Shown: positions 7,371-14,632, numbered from the stretch's first letter. The stretch is 62,596 nt of DNA from Bacilli bacterium (GCA_017502465.1 JAFVUY010000119.1:95583-158178), one strand, 5' to 3'. Translations and numbers: made by a program. Notes: a model not told the origin generated them from the letters alone.

Positions 7371-7388
7371 GGCTGGTATTAACCAGCC
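7371..7388 (-). terminator. Intrinsic terminator
   Basis: GGCTGGTTAATACCAGCC followed by TTTTTTGATTTTTTT on the minus strand; ends the 8635-7391 operon. Confidence 0.8.
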
Positions 7389-7390
7389 TT

Positions 7391-7546
7391 TTAAAAAATA
7401 TCTACTACCAATTCGCAAATAAGAACTAACCAGCATATCCAATAGGAGTGCCAACTTGCTCCTTCTTTGCTAGGTCTTTTCGTTAGATAGTCTATGAATT
7501 GCGCAAGCCCGATAAAGAGCCAGCCGCCAAGCATCATTACATCCAT
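7391..7546 (-). CDS. Two-pass small membrane protein
   Basis: 51 aa, MDVMMLGGWLFIGLAQFIDY then a basic link (LTKRPSKEGA), then a second helix (SYWICWLVLICELVVDIF). Overlaps the end of the upstream gene. Loop charge suggests both termini lie on the same side of the membrane. Function unknown. Confidence 0.6.
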   Translation of the reverse strand: MDVMMLGGWLFIGLAQFIDYLTKRPSKEGASWHSYWICWLVLICELVVDIF

Positions 7547-7800
7547 ACAGGAACCCTCACAATTTGAAGAGATTTGCCGTAGCCGTCGGCAACTTTGATA
7601 GCGTAGTCTGCGGCGAGGCTTGCTTCATAGTCGCCACGCATGTAGTGGAGGCAGAAGGTGTCATAGGCACATTCCTGCCACAGAGAAAGGACGAGTTCTT
7701 CCAGTTCAGCCCGGTCGGGGCTCACGCACAGAAGGACGGTGTTCGTCCGCAGGTATTGATGTTCTTGTTCTGCGAGAACATATACAAAGTCTTTAAACAT
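7537..7800 (-). CDS. Hypothetical protein
   Basis: 87 aa, MFKDFVYVLAEQEHQYLRTN onward, ending IVRVPVWM. Higher GC than its neighbours. Contains SPDRAELEELVLSLWQECAY, which resembles a short helical element also present (DRADAEEMILALVEEDSYES) in the gene at 4115-4417. Function unknown. Confidence 0.65.
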   Translation of the reverse strand: MFKDFVYVLAEQEHQYLRTNTVLLCVSPDRAELEELVLSLWQECAYDTFCLHYMRGDYEASLAADYAIKVADGYGKSLQIVRVPVWM

Positions 7801-7805
7801 ATCAA

Positions 7806-8294
7806 TTACTCCATATCAATATTATATTCGGTACAAATTGTTCCTTCTGGGATATAGAACACATATTTATGGTCTACCGTAGTTCCCGCAAATAGTTTCG
7901 CAAGGAATGGAGAAGTAAAGGTTTCTTCGTAGATATAAACGTGAGGAGTGACTTCTTTTTCATCTTTTGGAATAATAACAAAAGAAGCGTTGTCAACTGT
8001 ATAAATAGTAAAACCGAATTCATCAGTAGTCATATAGGAATATTGAGGAGTATTATCCATTGTGCTTTTAAAGATATAGTTATTATCCTCAATAGCATAG
8101 ATTTGTTCTACACGAGGTTCAATGTCTGTCCTGATTTCGGTGGGGAAGACAGTGACGATTCCTGCGGTAATAAATAATGCTATTAGACTCCAACAAAACG
8201 CTAATGAAAAACCGATAAAGACACTGGAACAATCAATTGCGGCTCTTGCCCAAACAATTAAGCCAATAATTATACAAATACTAATCCAAATCAT
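7806..8294 (-). CDS. Membrane-anchored hypothetical protein
   Basis: 162 aa. Two hydrophobic helices at residues 2-18 and 24-49 precede a beta-rich soluble domain (EEVTPHVYIYEE-like strands). Consistent with an envelope protein with an exposed C-terminus; role unknown. Overlaps the upstream stop by one base. Confidence 0.65.
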   Translation of the reverse strand: MIWISICIIIGLIVWARAAIDCSSVFIGFSLAFCWSLIALFITAGIVTVFPTEIRTDIEPRVEQIYAIEDNNYIFKSTMDNTPQYSYMTTDEFGFTIYTVDNASFVIIPKDEKEVTPHVYIYEETFTSPFLAKLFAGTTVDHKYVFYIPEGTICTEYNIDME

Positions 8295-8635
8295 TATTCA
8301 TCCTCCAATTCAAAAACATAAAATTCTTTACTTAATATATCGTAAAAGTAGTGTGGTTGGTCCTCGGACCAGGTGTCCGCAATCTTCTGGACGGCACTTT
8401 TTGCTTCTTCGTAAGTTAGTATATCTTCATAGACAAATACGGGGTCTTTGTTAAGAAGTTTAGGCTGACCAAATTCGTATCTTTGAAGATAAATCGCAAC
8501 GGTAAAAGTCCAATTATGACGAGCAGGAGTTATGATTTCACTCATTTTAGTTGCTTGTAGATAAACAATCATTCCGTCATCATATGGAATATATTCGCAG
8601 ATTTGATAATCGCCACGATATTGTATTTTAAACAC
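8294..8635 (-). CDS. Hypothetical protein
   Basis: 113 aa, MFKIQYRGDYQICEYIPYDD onward; beta-rich with an acidic end (FELEDE). GGAGGTG precedes the ATG. First gene after the leftward promoter at 8690-8718. Confidence 0.65.
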   Translation of the reverse strand: MFKIQYRGDYQICEYIPYDDGMIVYLQATKMSEIITPARHNWTFTVAIYLQRYEFGQPKLLNKDPVFVYEDILTYEEAKSAVQKIADTWSEDQPHYFYDILSKEFYVFELEDE

Positions 8636-8657
8636 CTCCGTGAATTGGCGAGAATTA

Positions 8658-8720
8658 GATTGAAATTACCAAAAATTTATGATATAATAATTATGTAAGA
8701 GAAGATTTTTAATTTCAATC
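8658..8720. promoter_or_regulatory. Face-to-face promoter pair inside a 10-bp inverted repeat
   Basis: Inverted repeat GATTGAAATT (8658-8667) / AATTTCAATC (8711-8720). Each arm holds the -35 (TTGAAA) of a promoter firing toward the other. Rightward -10 TATAAT at 8683-8688 and leftward -10 CATAAT at 8695-8690, each with a 17-bp spacer. The two promoters cannot be occupied together. Confidence 0.7.
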
Positions 8721-8741
8721 ATTTGAAAAGGAGTGAAAAAA

Positions 8742-9026
8742 GTGAGGGAATTTACGATAACCGTCGCATTGTTATTTACATTCATCATCGTAGTATGGGC
8801 AAGCATATGTGCCGAGAGAGTCTTCCGCATACTTCGGATTGGCAAAATAGAAGCAGCGAATGGGGTATCCTTGTTTCTGCCAATATTCAGGTCTGTATTT
8901 CTTCATACCCATAGGGTGATGGATACAGTCATCAAAAGGACATTCGTCATAATGATTAAAACTATCTTTATATCCTTCTCGTTGAAGTTTATCCAGATAT
9001 CCTTCAAGATGACGAATTTCAATTAG
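8742..9026 (+). CDS. Possible small membrane protein, antisense to 8772-9164
   Basis: GTG at 8742, 8 nt after AAGGAG, downstream of the rightward promoter. First 30 residues MREFTITVALLFTFIIVVWA plus SICAERVFRI look like a membrane anchor. Nearly all of the frame is antisense to a better supported minus-strand gene, so only the ribosome binding site and N-terminus argue for it. It may instead be an antisense RNA. Confidence 0.35.
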   Translation: MREFTITVALLFTFIIVVWASICAERVFRILRIGKIEAANGVSLFLPIFRSVFLHTHRVMDTVIKRTFVIMIKTIFISFSLKFIQISFKMTNFN

Positions 9027-9164
9027 TCCAAGATTCATATTGCGGCGATAGGTGTCAAGAACTTCTATCTGCTCTTGGAGCATAGCGATGATGCCGGGTT
9101 CATCAAGACCGCAGGTGCGGTCGCACGCAGGATATTCGCATTTATCAAAAGGGCAACTAATCAT
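8772..9164 (-). CDS. Cysteine-rich hypothetical protein
   Basis: 130 aa. N-terminal CPFDKCEYPACDRTC cluster, a central helix (IAMLQEQIEVLDTYRRNMNL), then a second cysteine group (CPFDDCIHH ... CPYYDDEC). Likely binds metal through two clusters; function unknown. Its neighbour at 9165-9392 has a similar Cys-rich beginning. Confidence 0.7.
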   Translation of the reverse strand: MISCPFDKCEYPACDRTCGLDEPGIIAMLQEQIEVLDTYRRNMNLGLIEIRHLEGYLDKLQREGYKDSFNHYDECPFDDCIHHPMGMKKYRPEYWQKQGYPIRCFYFANPKYAEDSLGTYACPYYDDECK

Positions 9165-9392
9165 TTAAACCACCTTTGTAAATTTCTTACCACTCAAACC
9201 CTCGTGGACTGTTTCCGCACATTCGCCAAGCGACAATGCGATTTTATTCAGAGAATTTTTCATTCGCTGGTTTTCTTCCCACATTGCTTTTGCGATATCG
9301 GTCAAAGTGGCTTCGCAGGTAGGTTGATTGGGGCAACCCAGACAATCAGTGGTGGGGTTCCAGATACATTCTTTATTATTGATATATTTCAT
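9165..9392 (-). CDS. Cysteine-cluster protein
   Basis: 75 aa from ATG 9392, with AAGGAGGA upstream. Starts MKYINNKECIWNPTTDCLGC and continues PNQPTC, then a helix (LTDIAKAMWEENQRMKNSLN). The four-cysteine knot recalls the 38-aa protein at 12830-12946. Function unknown. Confidence 0.65.
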   Translation of the reverse strand: MKYINNKECIWNPTTDCLGCPNQPTCEATLTDIAKAMWEENQRMKNSLNKIALSLGECAETVHEGLSGKKFTKVV

Positions 9393-9613
9393 TAGTATTC
9401 CTCCTTCAAGTAGGCTTCGCAAATTTCTTTTGGCATAATAAGAAGACCATCTTCCAAAGGCATTAGCGAAAATTTGATGAGGTCATTGCCATAGTATTCA
9501 TAGAGTTGATTTACGGCTGCGTGAACATCGGTAGCAGAGAGGAAACCTTGTTCTGTTTCATTAGAATGTTCTTCGTCAATGTAAAAAGTGACTTCAAAAT
9601 AAAAATTTTCCAC
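9392..9613 (-). CDS. Hypothetical protein
   Basis: 73 aa, MENFYFEVTFYIDEEHSNET onward. Beta-alpha pattern. First gene of a three-gene operon behind the promoter at 9648-9676. Confidence 0.65.
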   Translation of the reverse strand: MENFYFEVTFYIDEEHSNETEQGFLSATDVHAAVNQLYEYYGNDLIKFSLMPLEDGLLIMPKEICEAYLKEEY

Positions 9614-9647
9614 AGGAATTATTTCCTTTCTTATATTTTATATAAAT

Positions 9648-9676
9648 ATTATAACAAATTTTTTATAAAAAATCAA
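9648..9676 (-). promoter_or_regulatory. Promoter
   Basis: TTGATT, 17 bp, TATAAT, driving 9613 to 8772. Same AT-rich spacer type as the other left-arm promoters. Confidence 0.75.
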
Positions 9677-9757
9677 TATTTGAAAAATTTTGTAGGACAA
9701 AGTAAGTAAATGTTTTAAAAATAAATTTTAAAAATTACTGAAAGGAAGTGAAATAAT

Positions 9758-9886
9758 ATGACTTCAATATCTATTAGATTAGAAGAGGTTGAAAAGGAAG
9801 CTCTTCAAAAGTATGCGAAAGAGCATGATTTATCTGTATCATAGGTCGTGCGTAAAATCATTAAAGACTTTTTAAAAAATAATTAA
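9758..9886 (+). CDS. Ribbon-helix-helix DNA-binding protein (TAG-containing)
   Basis: 42 aa: MTSISIRLEEVEKEALQKYA, then KEHDLSVSQVVRKIIKDFL. This is a classic ribbon-helix-helix layout: an N-terminal strand (SISIRL), helix 1, the (D)LSVS turn and helix 2. The residue after LSVS is encoded by TAG (codon 29); glutamine is common there in the family, which supports TAG=Q. AAAGGAAG precedes the ATG. Probably a dimeric repressor or regulator. Confidence 0.8.
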
Positions 9887-9900
9887 AAGGGGAATATCAA

Positions 9901-10086
9901 ATGTCAAATGTAAAAATTATATATTCTCTGCGAATACATATTGCTTTATAGAATATGGGTTTTAAGTATTAGACAGAGATGAAAAATCCTCATAACCCAC
10001 GATTCAATTGTTGGGTATATGAAGAAACTCCTGAATTCTTAATTGCGTTTGACGCAATATTGAAGGAGGGGGAACGCAATGGCTAA
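9901..10086 (+). CDS. Small protein with two in-frame TAG codons
   Basis: 61 aa when TAG is read as Gln (codons 17 and 24): MSNVKIIYSLRIHIALQNMG, then FKYQTEMKNPHNPRFNCWVY and on. AAAAGGGG precedes the ATG. Ends at a TAA that overlaps the next ATG. Function unknown. Pattern (short basic start, then acidic EETPEFLIAFDAILKEGE) resembles small phage replication or regulatory accessory proteins only loosely. Confidence 0.65.
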
Positions 10087-10495
10087 TGTTATATATATAA
10101 ATCCAAGTTGGATTGAAAGTGCTAAAAAAGACCTGGATGATTAGGACATGCGTGAATATTACTATTGGTTAGTTGAATGTAGAATGTTTAATAGAAACTT
10201 AGATGAATGTGACAATAAATTGATTAAGATTGCGTTGAGAGATGTATTGCGTCAAGCAGATGATGTTCAAGTTCAATATGAAACTTAGGTTCAAGAGGCT
10301 AAAAAAGGTGGGCGTAAGCAAAATCCAAACACAGAGGCTATTTATAAAATGGCAAAAGAAGGAAAAACTGGTTCTGAAATTGCGATTGCATTAAATATGA
10401 ATAATAAAACAATTTATAGCAATGCTGGATGGAAGAGAGCACAAGCAGAACTAAAAGGAAATAATAGTTCTGAAAATTCTGAATTTACATTCTGA
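10079..10495 (+). CDS. Helix-turn-helix protein with two in-frame TAG codons
   Basis: 138 aa with TAG as Gln at codons 22 and 70. After a basic linker (AKKGGRKQNPNTEA) comes a helix-turn-helix: AIYKMAKEGKTGSEIAIALN then MNNKTIYSNAGWKRA, with the usual GKTGSEIAxxLxxNxKTIY spacing. The end is Ser/Asn/Glu low complexity and stops at TGA. After the TGA the same frame continues with similar sequence for 12 codons. It sits directly upstream of a cluster of TTCTGA/TCAGAA dyads that it could bind. Confidence 0.75.
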
Positions 10496-10640
10496 GATTC
10501 TGAGAATAATTCTCAGAATTCTGAAAATTCTTAAAAAGAATTCTGAGGTCTCAGAATTTCTTTCTCAGGTCCGTTCTTTCTCAGAACTTAATAATAATAA
10601 GAATTTTCAGAATTTCATTCAGAATTCTCGGAATTTCATT
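10468..10640. repeat. Cluster of TTCTGA/TCAGAA dyads
   Basis: At least six TTCTGA and five TCAGAA copies, many within AATTCTGAG...CTCAGAATT inverted repeats, two of them perfect 9-10 bp stems. It starts in the 3' end of the HTH gene and fills the gap before 10711. Possible operator array, replication site or hairpin terminator. Confidence 0.65.
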
Positions 10641-10710
10641 CCTTCAAATTCAGACTAAAATATCTGAAATAGGCTGGGAGATTTTTGTGCGAAGATGAAA
10701 AGGAGTAAAA

Positions 10711-10959
10711 ATGATTAAAATTGATGAAACAAGGCTGACGAATTCGGCATTATATATGATAGGAATTGAATTGGGTTTGCGTAAGGCAGATGATGAGCAA
10801 TTTATTGATTTTGTAAAGAGAGTAAAGGAGACTTTTAAAGATGATACAATAGAGTCCAATATGGCAACCAGTGAGGGTGAAGGCAACGGAAACGAAGAGA
10901 TTTGCGGAATTAGCGAAGCAGAATCCGCAGATGATGAAAGTGAAGGAAATATGGATTGA
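10711..10959 (+). CDS. Acidic hypothetical protein
   Basis: 82 aa, MIKIDETRLTNSALYMIGIE onward, with AAAGGAG before the ATG. Helical first half, then a very acidic Ser/Glu tail (ESADDESEGNMD). Contains no TAG. Function unknown. Confidence 0.65.
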   Translation: MIKIDETRLTNSALYMIGIELGLRKADDEQFIDFVKRVKETFKDDTIESNMATSEGEGNGNEEICGISEAESADDESEGNMD

Positions 10960-11053
10960 TATGGAAAGCGGCCGCACTTATTTCTTAGAAGATGGGGGTG
11001 TAGGTTCCGGCACACACATTGAATATATTAATCTTGCTGACCTATTGGAATAA
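10931..11053 (+). CDS. Small protein overlapping the previous gene
   Basis: About 40 aa from ATGATG at 10931 (MMKVKEIWIDMESGRTYFLE then DGGVGSGTHIEYINLADLLE). The composition is typical of a real small domain. The alternative GTG at 10871 would run 89 nt through the neighbour in another frame. No strong ribosome binding site, so it may depend on coupling. Confidence 0.5.
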   Translation: MMKVKEIWIDMESGRTYFLEDGGVGSGTHIEYINLADLLE

Positions 11054-11057
11054 TCAT

Positions 11058-11086
11058 TTGAAAATTATAAATAAATATGTTATAAT
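11058..11086 (+). promoter_or_regulatory. Promoter
   Basis: TTGAAA, 17 bp, TATAAT, 30 bp upstream of the gene at 11117. Confidence 0.7.
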
Positions 11087-11116
11087 ATAAATATAAAAAG
11101 AAAATCATTTCAAAAA

Positions 11117-11527
11117 ATGAAAGGAAAAATTGCTTTGAATTTTATTGGTGAATATAAGGGCTATAATATTTATGCTTTGAAAAATGCGGAGTATATGAAT
11201 GAACATCAGTATGAAGGTGGAAAGGTGTTTTGTTTGACTGATAGGTCTAACAAAATCATGCTGAATGGTGTTCATATTGGTTATTTGGATAGCAAGATGA
11301 CTGTTGTGAAGGAATGGCATCCGGAGCGAGCGCCGAAGACTTGGGAGAGACCGGGCAAGAAAGCCATGACTGCTGTTGCTGCTTCGCAGCAACGGAAGAA
11401 AAAGCAAGAAGAGGCGGCTGTTACAGAAGTTGAAGAAGCCGACGAAAGATATCAGCAAGTTATGATGGAACTTGACCGCAAGTATGATGAGATGATGAAG
11501 CGATTAGATGAGAGGATTAAGATTTGA
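11117..11527 (+). CDS. Hypothetical protein with basic coiled-coil tail
   Basis: 136 aa. Compact N-terminal beta domain (GEYKGYNIYALKNAEYMNEH), then a basic, glutamine-rich stretch (ASQQRKKKQEEA) and a long charged helix (YQQVMMELDRKYDEMMKRLD). Uses CAG/CAA, not TAG. Its TGA stop overlaps the TTG start of the next gene. Confidence 0.7.
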   Translation: MKGKIALNFIGEYKGYNIYALKNAEYMNEHQYEGGKVFCLTDRSNKIMLNGVHIGYLDSKMTVVKEWHPERAPKTWERPGKKAMTAVAASQQRKKKQEEAAVTEVEEADERYQQVMMELDRKYDEMMKRLDERIKI

Positions 11528-11688
11528 CAAGATTTGAGTTAATAGATGCTTTTTATCCTATTCTTTCTGATGATGCTTGTCCTATTCACGTGAAATCAGA
11601 GATTCTTCAAATTATTGATGCGATTGTGGATAGAGATGAATGTGTAAAGATAGAGAGTAGTACAAATGTAAAAGTTGTTAAAATGTGA
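11524..11688 (+). CDS. Small hypothetical protein (54 aa)
   Basis: TTG start overlapping the previous stop (TTGA). Product MTRFELIDAFYPILSDDACP onward, a short helical protein. No independent ribosome binding site, so translation is probably coupled. Confidence 0.5.
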   Translation: MTRFELIDAFYPILSDDACPIHVKSEILQIIDAIVDRDECVKIESSTNVKVVKM

Positions 11689-11803
11689 ATTGTGTAAAAT
11701 GTAGAAATGCGAGAAATTGTGGAGAGGGTCTGGCCGATCGGCCACCCTAGCCCAATTTTGAATTTACCGAAATCGTTATCCTCTTTAATATAAAAACAAA
11801 AAA

Positions 11804-11828
11804 AGACAGAGAAACCCCTTCTCTGTCT
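11804..11828. terminator. Terminator between converging units
   Basis: AGACAGAGAAaccccTTCTCTGTCT with an A-run on the left and a T-rich run on the right. The 11.7-11.93 kb interval also holds a GGCCGATCGGCC palindrome near 11731 and no gene. Confidence 0.7.
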
Positions 11829-11878
11829 ATCTTTATATCTGGGCTATGAATTTGTTAATTCTTGTAAAAGAAAAAGTG

Positions 11879-11916
11879 GAGCGGGGCACATCTTTCCGTT
11901 TTTAAATGCCCCGCTC
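11879..11916 (-). terminator. Terminator of the 11930-12298 gene
   Basis: GAGCGGGGCA/TGCCCCGCTC stem with an AT-rich 18-nt loop, then CACTTTTTCTTTT on the minus strand. Confidence 0.65.
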
Positions 11917-11929
11917 TAAAATTTTGGCT

Positions 11930-12298
11930 TTAAACGCCAATTTCACGCAGGAATTCTTCAATAGGGTCAGTTGCCATCTTTACGGCAGGCTTACTGAAAA
12001 CCAGGTTGGCGAGCGGGGCAGAAATAAAAGCATTAACCATCTCGTCCAGTTCAACAATCATATCAGCACAGCGAGCAGCCTCGGCCCCGCTCATCTTGGT
12101 CCAATCAAAGTCAGGGTGAACGACAGCAAAATAGTTGTTGAATGCGTCTGCCAGTGCGTTAGCGGCAATAGCCTTTTCTGCTTCTACTGCGGCCCGCTCC
12201 TTATCTTCTTCATATCTACGCAGCGCTGCGTTCATTGCGTCTGCCAGAGATTCAGGTGTTGCGCCGTCGCGCAGCAGGTCATAAAAAATACTATCCAT
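11930..12298 (-). CDS. Hypothetical alanine-rich helical protein
   Basis: 122 aa, MDSIFYDLLRDGATPESLAD onward. Ala/Glu-rich helices (AAVEAEKAIAANALADAFNN). Starts behind the promoter at 12331-12359 (TTGATT, 17 bp, TATAAT). GC content is above that of the left arm. No family recognised. Confidence 0.7.
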   Translation of the reverse strand: MDSIFYDLLRDGATPESLADAMNAALRRYEEDKERAAVEAEKAIAANALADAFNNYFAVVHPDFDWTKMSGAEAARCADMIVELDEMVNAFISAPLANLVFSKPAVKMATDPIEEFLREIGV

Positions 12299-12299
12299 G

Positions 12300-12829
12300 A
12301 ATAAATACCTCTTTCTTATTTTCTATATATATTATAACATAAATTTTTTTAAAAATCAAATGGCCGAGCGGGGGTCTAGCACCGGTCGGTTTTTAGTCTT
12401 TTTTTTAATTATAACATATTTTTTTATTATTGTCAAATGAAGTTTCGGGAGATATGGTCGCATATGGAGGAGGGGCTAGATGCACGGAAAAATTTGCATA
12501 TGTAAACCGATCGGGGAATACGGGTCTTGGCGGTCGCCGGCGGCCCGCTCTGCTTTTCGGGAAAAATATTTGGTGGCGAGGGGGCTGCTAGATGCACAGA
12601 AATTTCGCCATATAGAAAAAAGATCGGGAATTCGGGCCGGGACGTCCCACCCCGGCCCGGCGAGTATAGATAAAAAGAAAACCGGTCCTAAATAGAACCG
12701 GCGAAAGGATTAGGTTTTGGGATAATACTAGAGAGAAAAAATTTTTTACAATTTCGGTAAAAAGTTCCTACGTGCTAGCCTTGCCGAAAATACGACCCGA
12801 AGGCGGGCCGGCTCGGAGCTACCATAAAA
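12300..12829. other. Gene-free stretch with GC-rich hairpins and a near-repeat
   Basis: No credible gene. It holds promoters at 12331-12359 and 12408-12436 (TTGACA, 17 bp, TATAAT, leftward). Two near-repeats start CTAGATGCAC(A/G)GAAA and continue to GATCGGG(G)AAT (from about 12476 and 12589), the second ending in a GGGCCGGG/CCCGGCCC-type hairpin near 12634-12660. It resembles decayed members of the GC-hairpin modules at 13-27 kb. Confidence 0.5.
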
Positions 12830-12946
12830 TTACCAATCGCTTGGAATCTTACCGCAGAAATCACGCATCTGACACTCAGAACAGTTTCCGCAATCAAAGC
12901 AATGCTTCATGATAGTTAAAAGAGCTTTTACCAAATCAAGAGCCAA
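12830..12946 (-). CDS. Cysteine-rich small protein (38 aa)
   Basis: TTG start 8 nt after AAAGGAG, promoter at 12979-13007. A short hydrophobic helix (MALDLVKALLTIMKH) precedes CFDCGNCSECQMRDFC, a CxxCxxCxxC-type cluster. Probably binds zinc or an Fe-S cluster. Related in style to 9165-9392 and to the microproteins at 2.1-2.5 kb. Confidence 0.65.
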   Translation of the reverse strand: MALDLVKALLTIMKHCFDCGNCSECQMRDFCGKIPSDW

Positions 12947-13032
12947 AACTTTTTCTCCTTTCTTTATTTTCTATAATTATTATATCAAAAATTTTGCAAA
13001 AAGTCAAAGAGAGGAACTTTTTAGCTCCTCTC

Positions 13033-13212
13033 TTAATAGTCAAACTGGTTCAGGCATTCTTCATTCTCACCGAGTGCGTAAAGCACCATACACAGAGCAG
13101 AGTTATAAGCCATCTGTTGCTCTACGGAACGATTGGGGTCAGTAGCTCGCTTTTCAAGAATCTCGCAAGCTCGGTAAACCAGTCGCTCAACATTGTAAAC
13201 TCTTTCATGCAT
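13033..13212 (-). CDS. Small helical hypothetical protein
   Basis: 59 aa from ATG 13212 (MHERVYNVERLVYRACEILE), with AAAGGAG upstream and the promoter at 13243-13271 (TTGACA, 17 bp, TATAGT). Ends ECLNQFDY. Function unknown. Confidence 0.65.
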   Translation of the reverse strand: MHERVYNVERLVYRACEILEKRATDPNRSVEQQMAYNSALCMVLYALGENEECLNQFDY

Positions 13213-13354
13213 AGTAGATTCTCCTTTCTTTTCTGTATCTATACTATACCACAGGATGCTATTATTGTCAAGTATTTTGGGAAAATCTATTTTTGTTATT
13301 TTACACAAATGTTTAGCGAAAAAATTGTACGAATTAGATACTTGACAGAATTCC

Positions 13355-13411
13355 GGCGCTGGCGTCAGTCAGCGCCCGGCCATTATACCACATTGGCAGT
13401 CTGTTTGTCAA
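13355..13411 (-). promoter_or_regulatory. GC-hairpin module with leftward promoter
   Basis: TTGACA (13411-13406), 18 bp, TATAAT (13387-13382), then a hairpin GGCGCTG-8-CAGCGCC (13355-13376) at the transcript start. A mirror TTGACA at 13342-13347 lacks a -10. No gene lies between it and the promoter of the 13212 gene. Confidence 0.65.
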
Positions 13412-13479
13412 TAGGTAAAATGCACAAAAATTCAATCTCAAATTTTCATTCGTCAAAATGCACAAAATTTCTCCCTTGC

Positions 13480-14112
13480 TTACGCAGGGGAGAAAGTTGC
13501 ACTCAAAATAGCAGGCACATTCTTAAAAATAGTTTCAGCTTCATCAAGGTCAAAATCTACATCAAAAAATCTGTCGTTAGAACAAAAAGCGGTAGGGTGT
13601 TTAAAAATGTAACCAGCTCTAAAAAAGCTTTCATACATTACAGCATCTCTTTCACCACAATCCCAAACTTTATCAACAACAATTTTTACTACGCCCAATT
13701 TTTTATAGTAGTTCAAATGTTCTTTCATTCGCTCAATCATTTGACGAATAGTAGTACCAATTTTTGAAAAAATTCTATTACCATTTACATCAAAAGCACG
13801 AATGAGATAAAATCGCTGTGCCTTGTCATCAAAATCAAAATCATCGGGACAATGAAATTCAATACCATCGGGAATGATAGGCTTTTTCTTTTCAAAAATC
13901 TTTTTACGAGAATACTTAAAAAGATTTTTTGCATCTTCAAGCAAATGTGCAAATTTCTTTACATAGTTGCGAATGGTAGAAATTGCATAGCCTGTAATTT
14001 CTGAAATAGTTTCAAAAGCTTCATTTCTGATTTCATACAGATAAACAATCTGCTTTCTCTTAATATCAATTTCGTCATAATGCTCATAAGCATTTAGGTG
14101 ATTCTTAGTCAT
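13480..14112 (-). CDS. HTH protein with possible GIY-YIG/T5orf172-like nuclease domain
   Basis: 210 aa from ATG 14112, with AAAGGAATT upstream. Residues about 20-60 form a helix-turn-helix (ISEITGYAISTIRNYVKKFA). The second half has FYLIRAFDVNGNRIFSKIGT then TIRQMIERMKEHL, reminiscent of the YLI...KIG(K/T)T...R...H pattern of T5orf172/GIY-YIG domains. A later conserved-looking ERDAVMYESFFRAGY could carry the catalytic Glu. The terminator hairpin at the stop codon runs into the TTTTGTGCATTTTG motif. Assignment is moderate. Confidence 0.55.
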   Translation of the reverse strand: MTKNHLNAYEHYDEIDIKRKQIVYLYEIRNEAFETISEITGYAISTIRNYVKKFAHLLEDAKNLFKYSRKKIFEKKKPIIPDGIEFHCPDDFDFDDKAQRFYLIRAFDVNGNRIFSKIGTTIRQMIERMKEHLNYYKKLGVVKIVVDKVWDCGERDAVMYESFFRAGYIFKHPTAFCSNDRFFDVDFDLDEAETIFKNVPAILSATFSPA

Positions 14113-14178
14113 TTCTTTTAATTCCTTTTCATTAGATTTGATTGGGGAGTGCCATCGCCTCACCTCAACCGATAATTT

Positions 14179-14245
14179 ATTTTAGCACAGTTTTTACCAT
14201 TTGTCAAGCGGTTTTTCCGATTTTTTCACGGAAAAACCGCTTTTT
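14179..14245 (-). promoter_or_regulatory. Promoter with strong hairpin abutting the -35
   Basis: TTGACA, 17 bp, TAAAAT (14179-14207) for the 210-aa gene. Immediately upstream is a 13-bp stem AGCGGTTTTTCCG/CGGAAAAACCGCT, which in the opposite direction is followed by TTTTTTCTTT. Confidence 0.7.
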
Positions 14246-14248
14246 TCT

Positions 14249-14632
14249 TTACTTTTTAGGCTTTCGCTTCTGAACCAAGGTTAATTCATAGTCATTTTCA
14301 CCAACTTTGAACGCAATCTGTCGCTCTTTATTGGTAATTTCTACCAAATCGTACCCTTTTTCGGTCAAAAAGTTCGCAATTTCCGCAATTATCGCACTTT
14401 TTGTGGTGTTTTCCTTGCGATTTGTTTTCTTTTCAAACTTGTAAACCGTGGGAGCCTTTTTGGTTTTGGTGTCGCTTACAGTCATAGCCTTTGCCACCTT
14501 TTTTTGTTCGTCGGTCAATTCCCAGAGCTTTTCGCCTCGGTCAACCTTCTTGTCGTCGGCAAGCACTTCTGTGATTTCCTCGTCAGTCAGACCGAGTTTA
14601 CGGAGTGCCACAATCTGAGCATTTTCAGCCAT
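14249..14632 (-). CDS. Hypothetical protein, paralog of 17565-17912
   Basis: 127 aa. Helical N-terminus (LRKLGLTDEEITEVLADDKK), then DRGEKLWELTDEQKKVAKAM, which aligns with MKKLGCTEAEALEIIEADKA and DKGAKLFELSPEQEQASKKA of the paralog. A basic linker leads to a beta-rich C-terminus (KERQIAFKVGENDYELTLVQ). Downstream of the winged-helix gene at 14700-15062 with a hairpin (14666-14692) between them. Possibly a DNA-associated accessory factor; unproven. Confidence 0.7.
   Translation of the reverse strand: MAENAQIVALRKLGLTDEEITEVLADDKKVDRGEKLWELTDEQKKVAKAMTVSDTKTKKAPTVYKFEKKTNRKENTTKSAIIAEIANFLTEKGYDLVEITNKERQIAFKVGENDYELTLVQKRKPKK

Noticed and set aside
10493..10533. TGA readthrough at the end of the HTH gene
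   Set aside because: The 12 codons after TGA resemble the preceding low-complexity tail, but TGA is a normal stop elsewhere here (43493-43495) and the resemblance comes from the DNA repeats.
12994..13767. 257-aa plus-strand open frame
   Set aside because: Runs antisense across two supported minus-strand genes and two promoters; Phe/Ser-rich shadow sequence.
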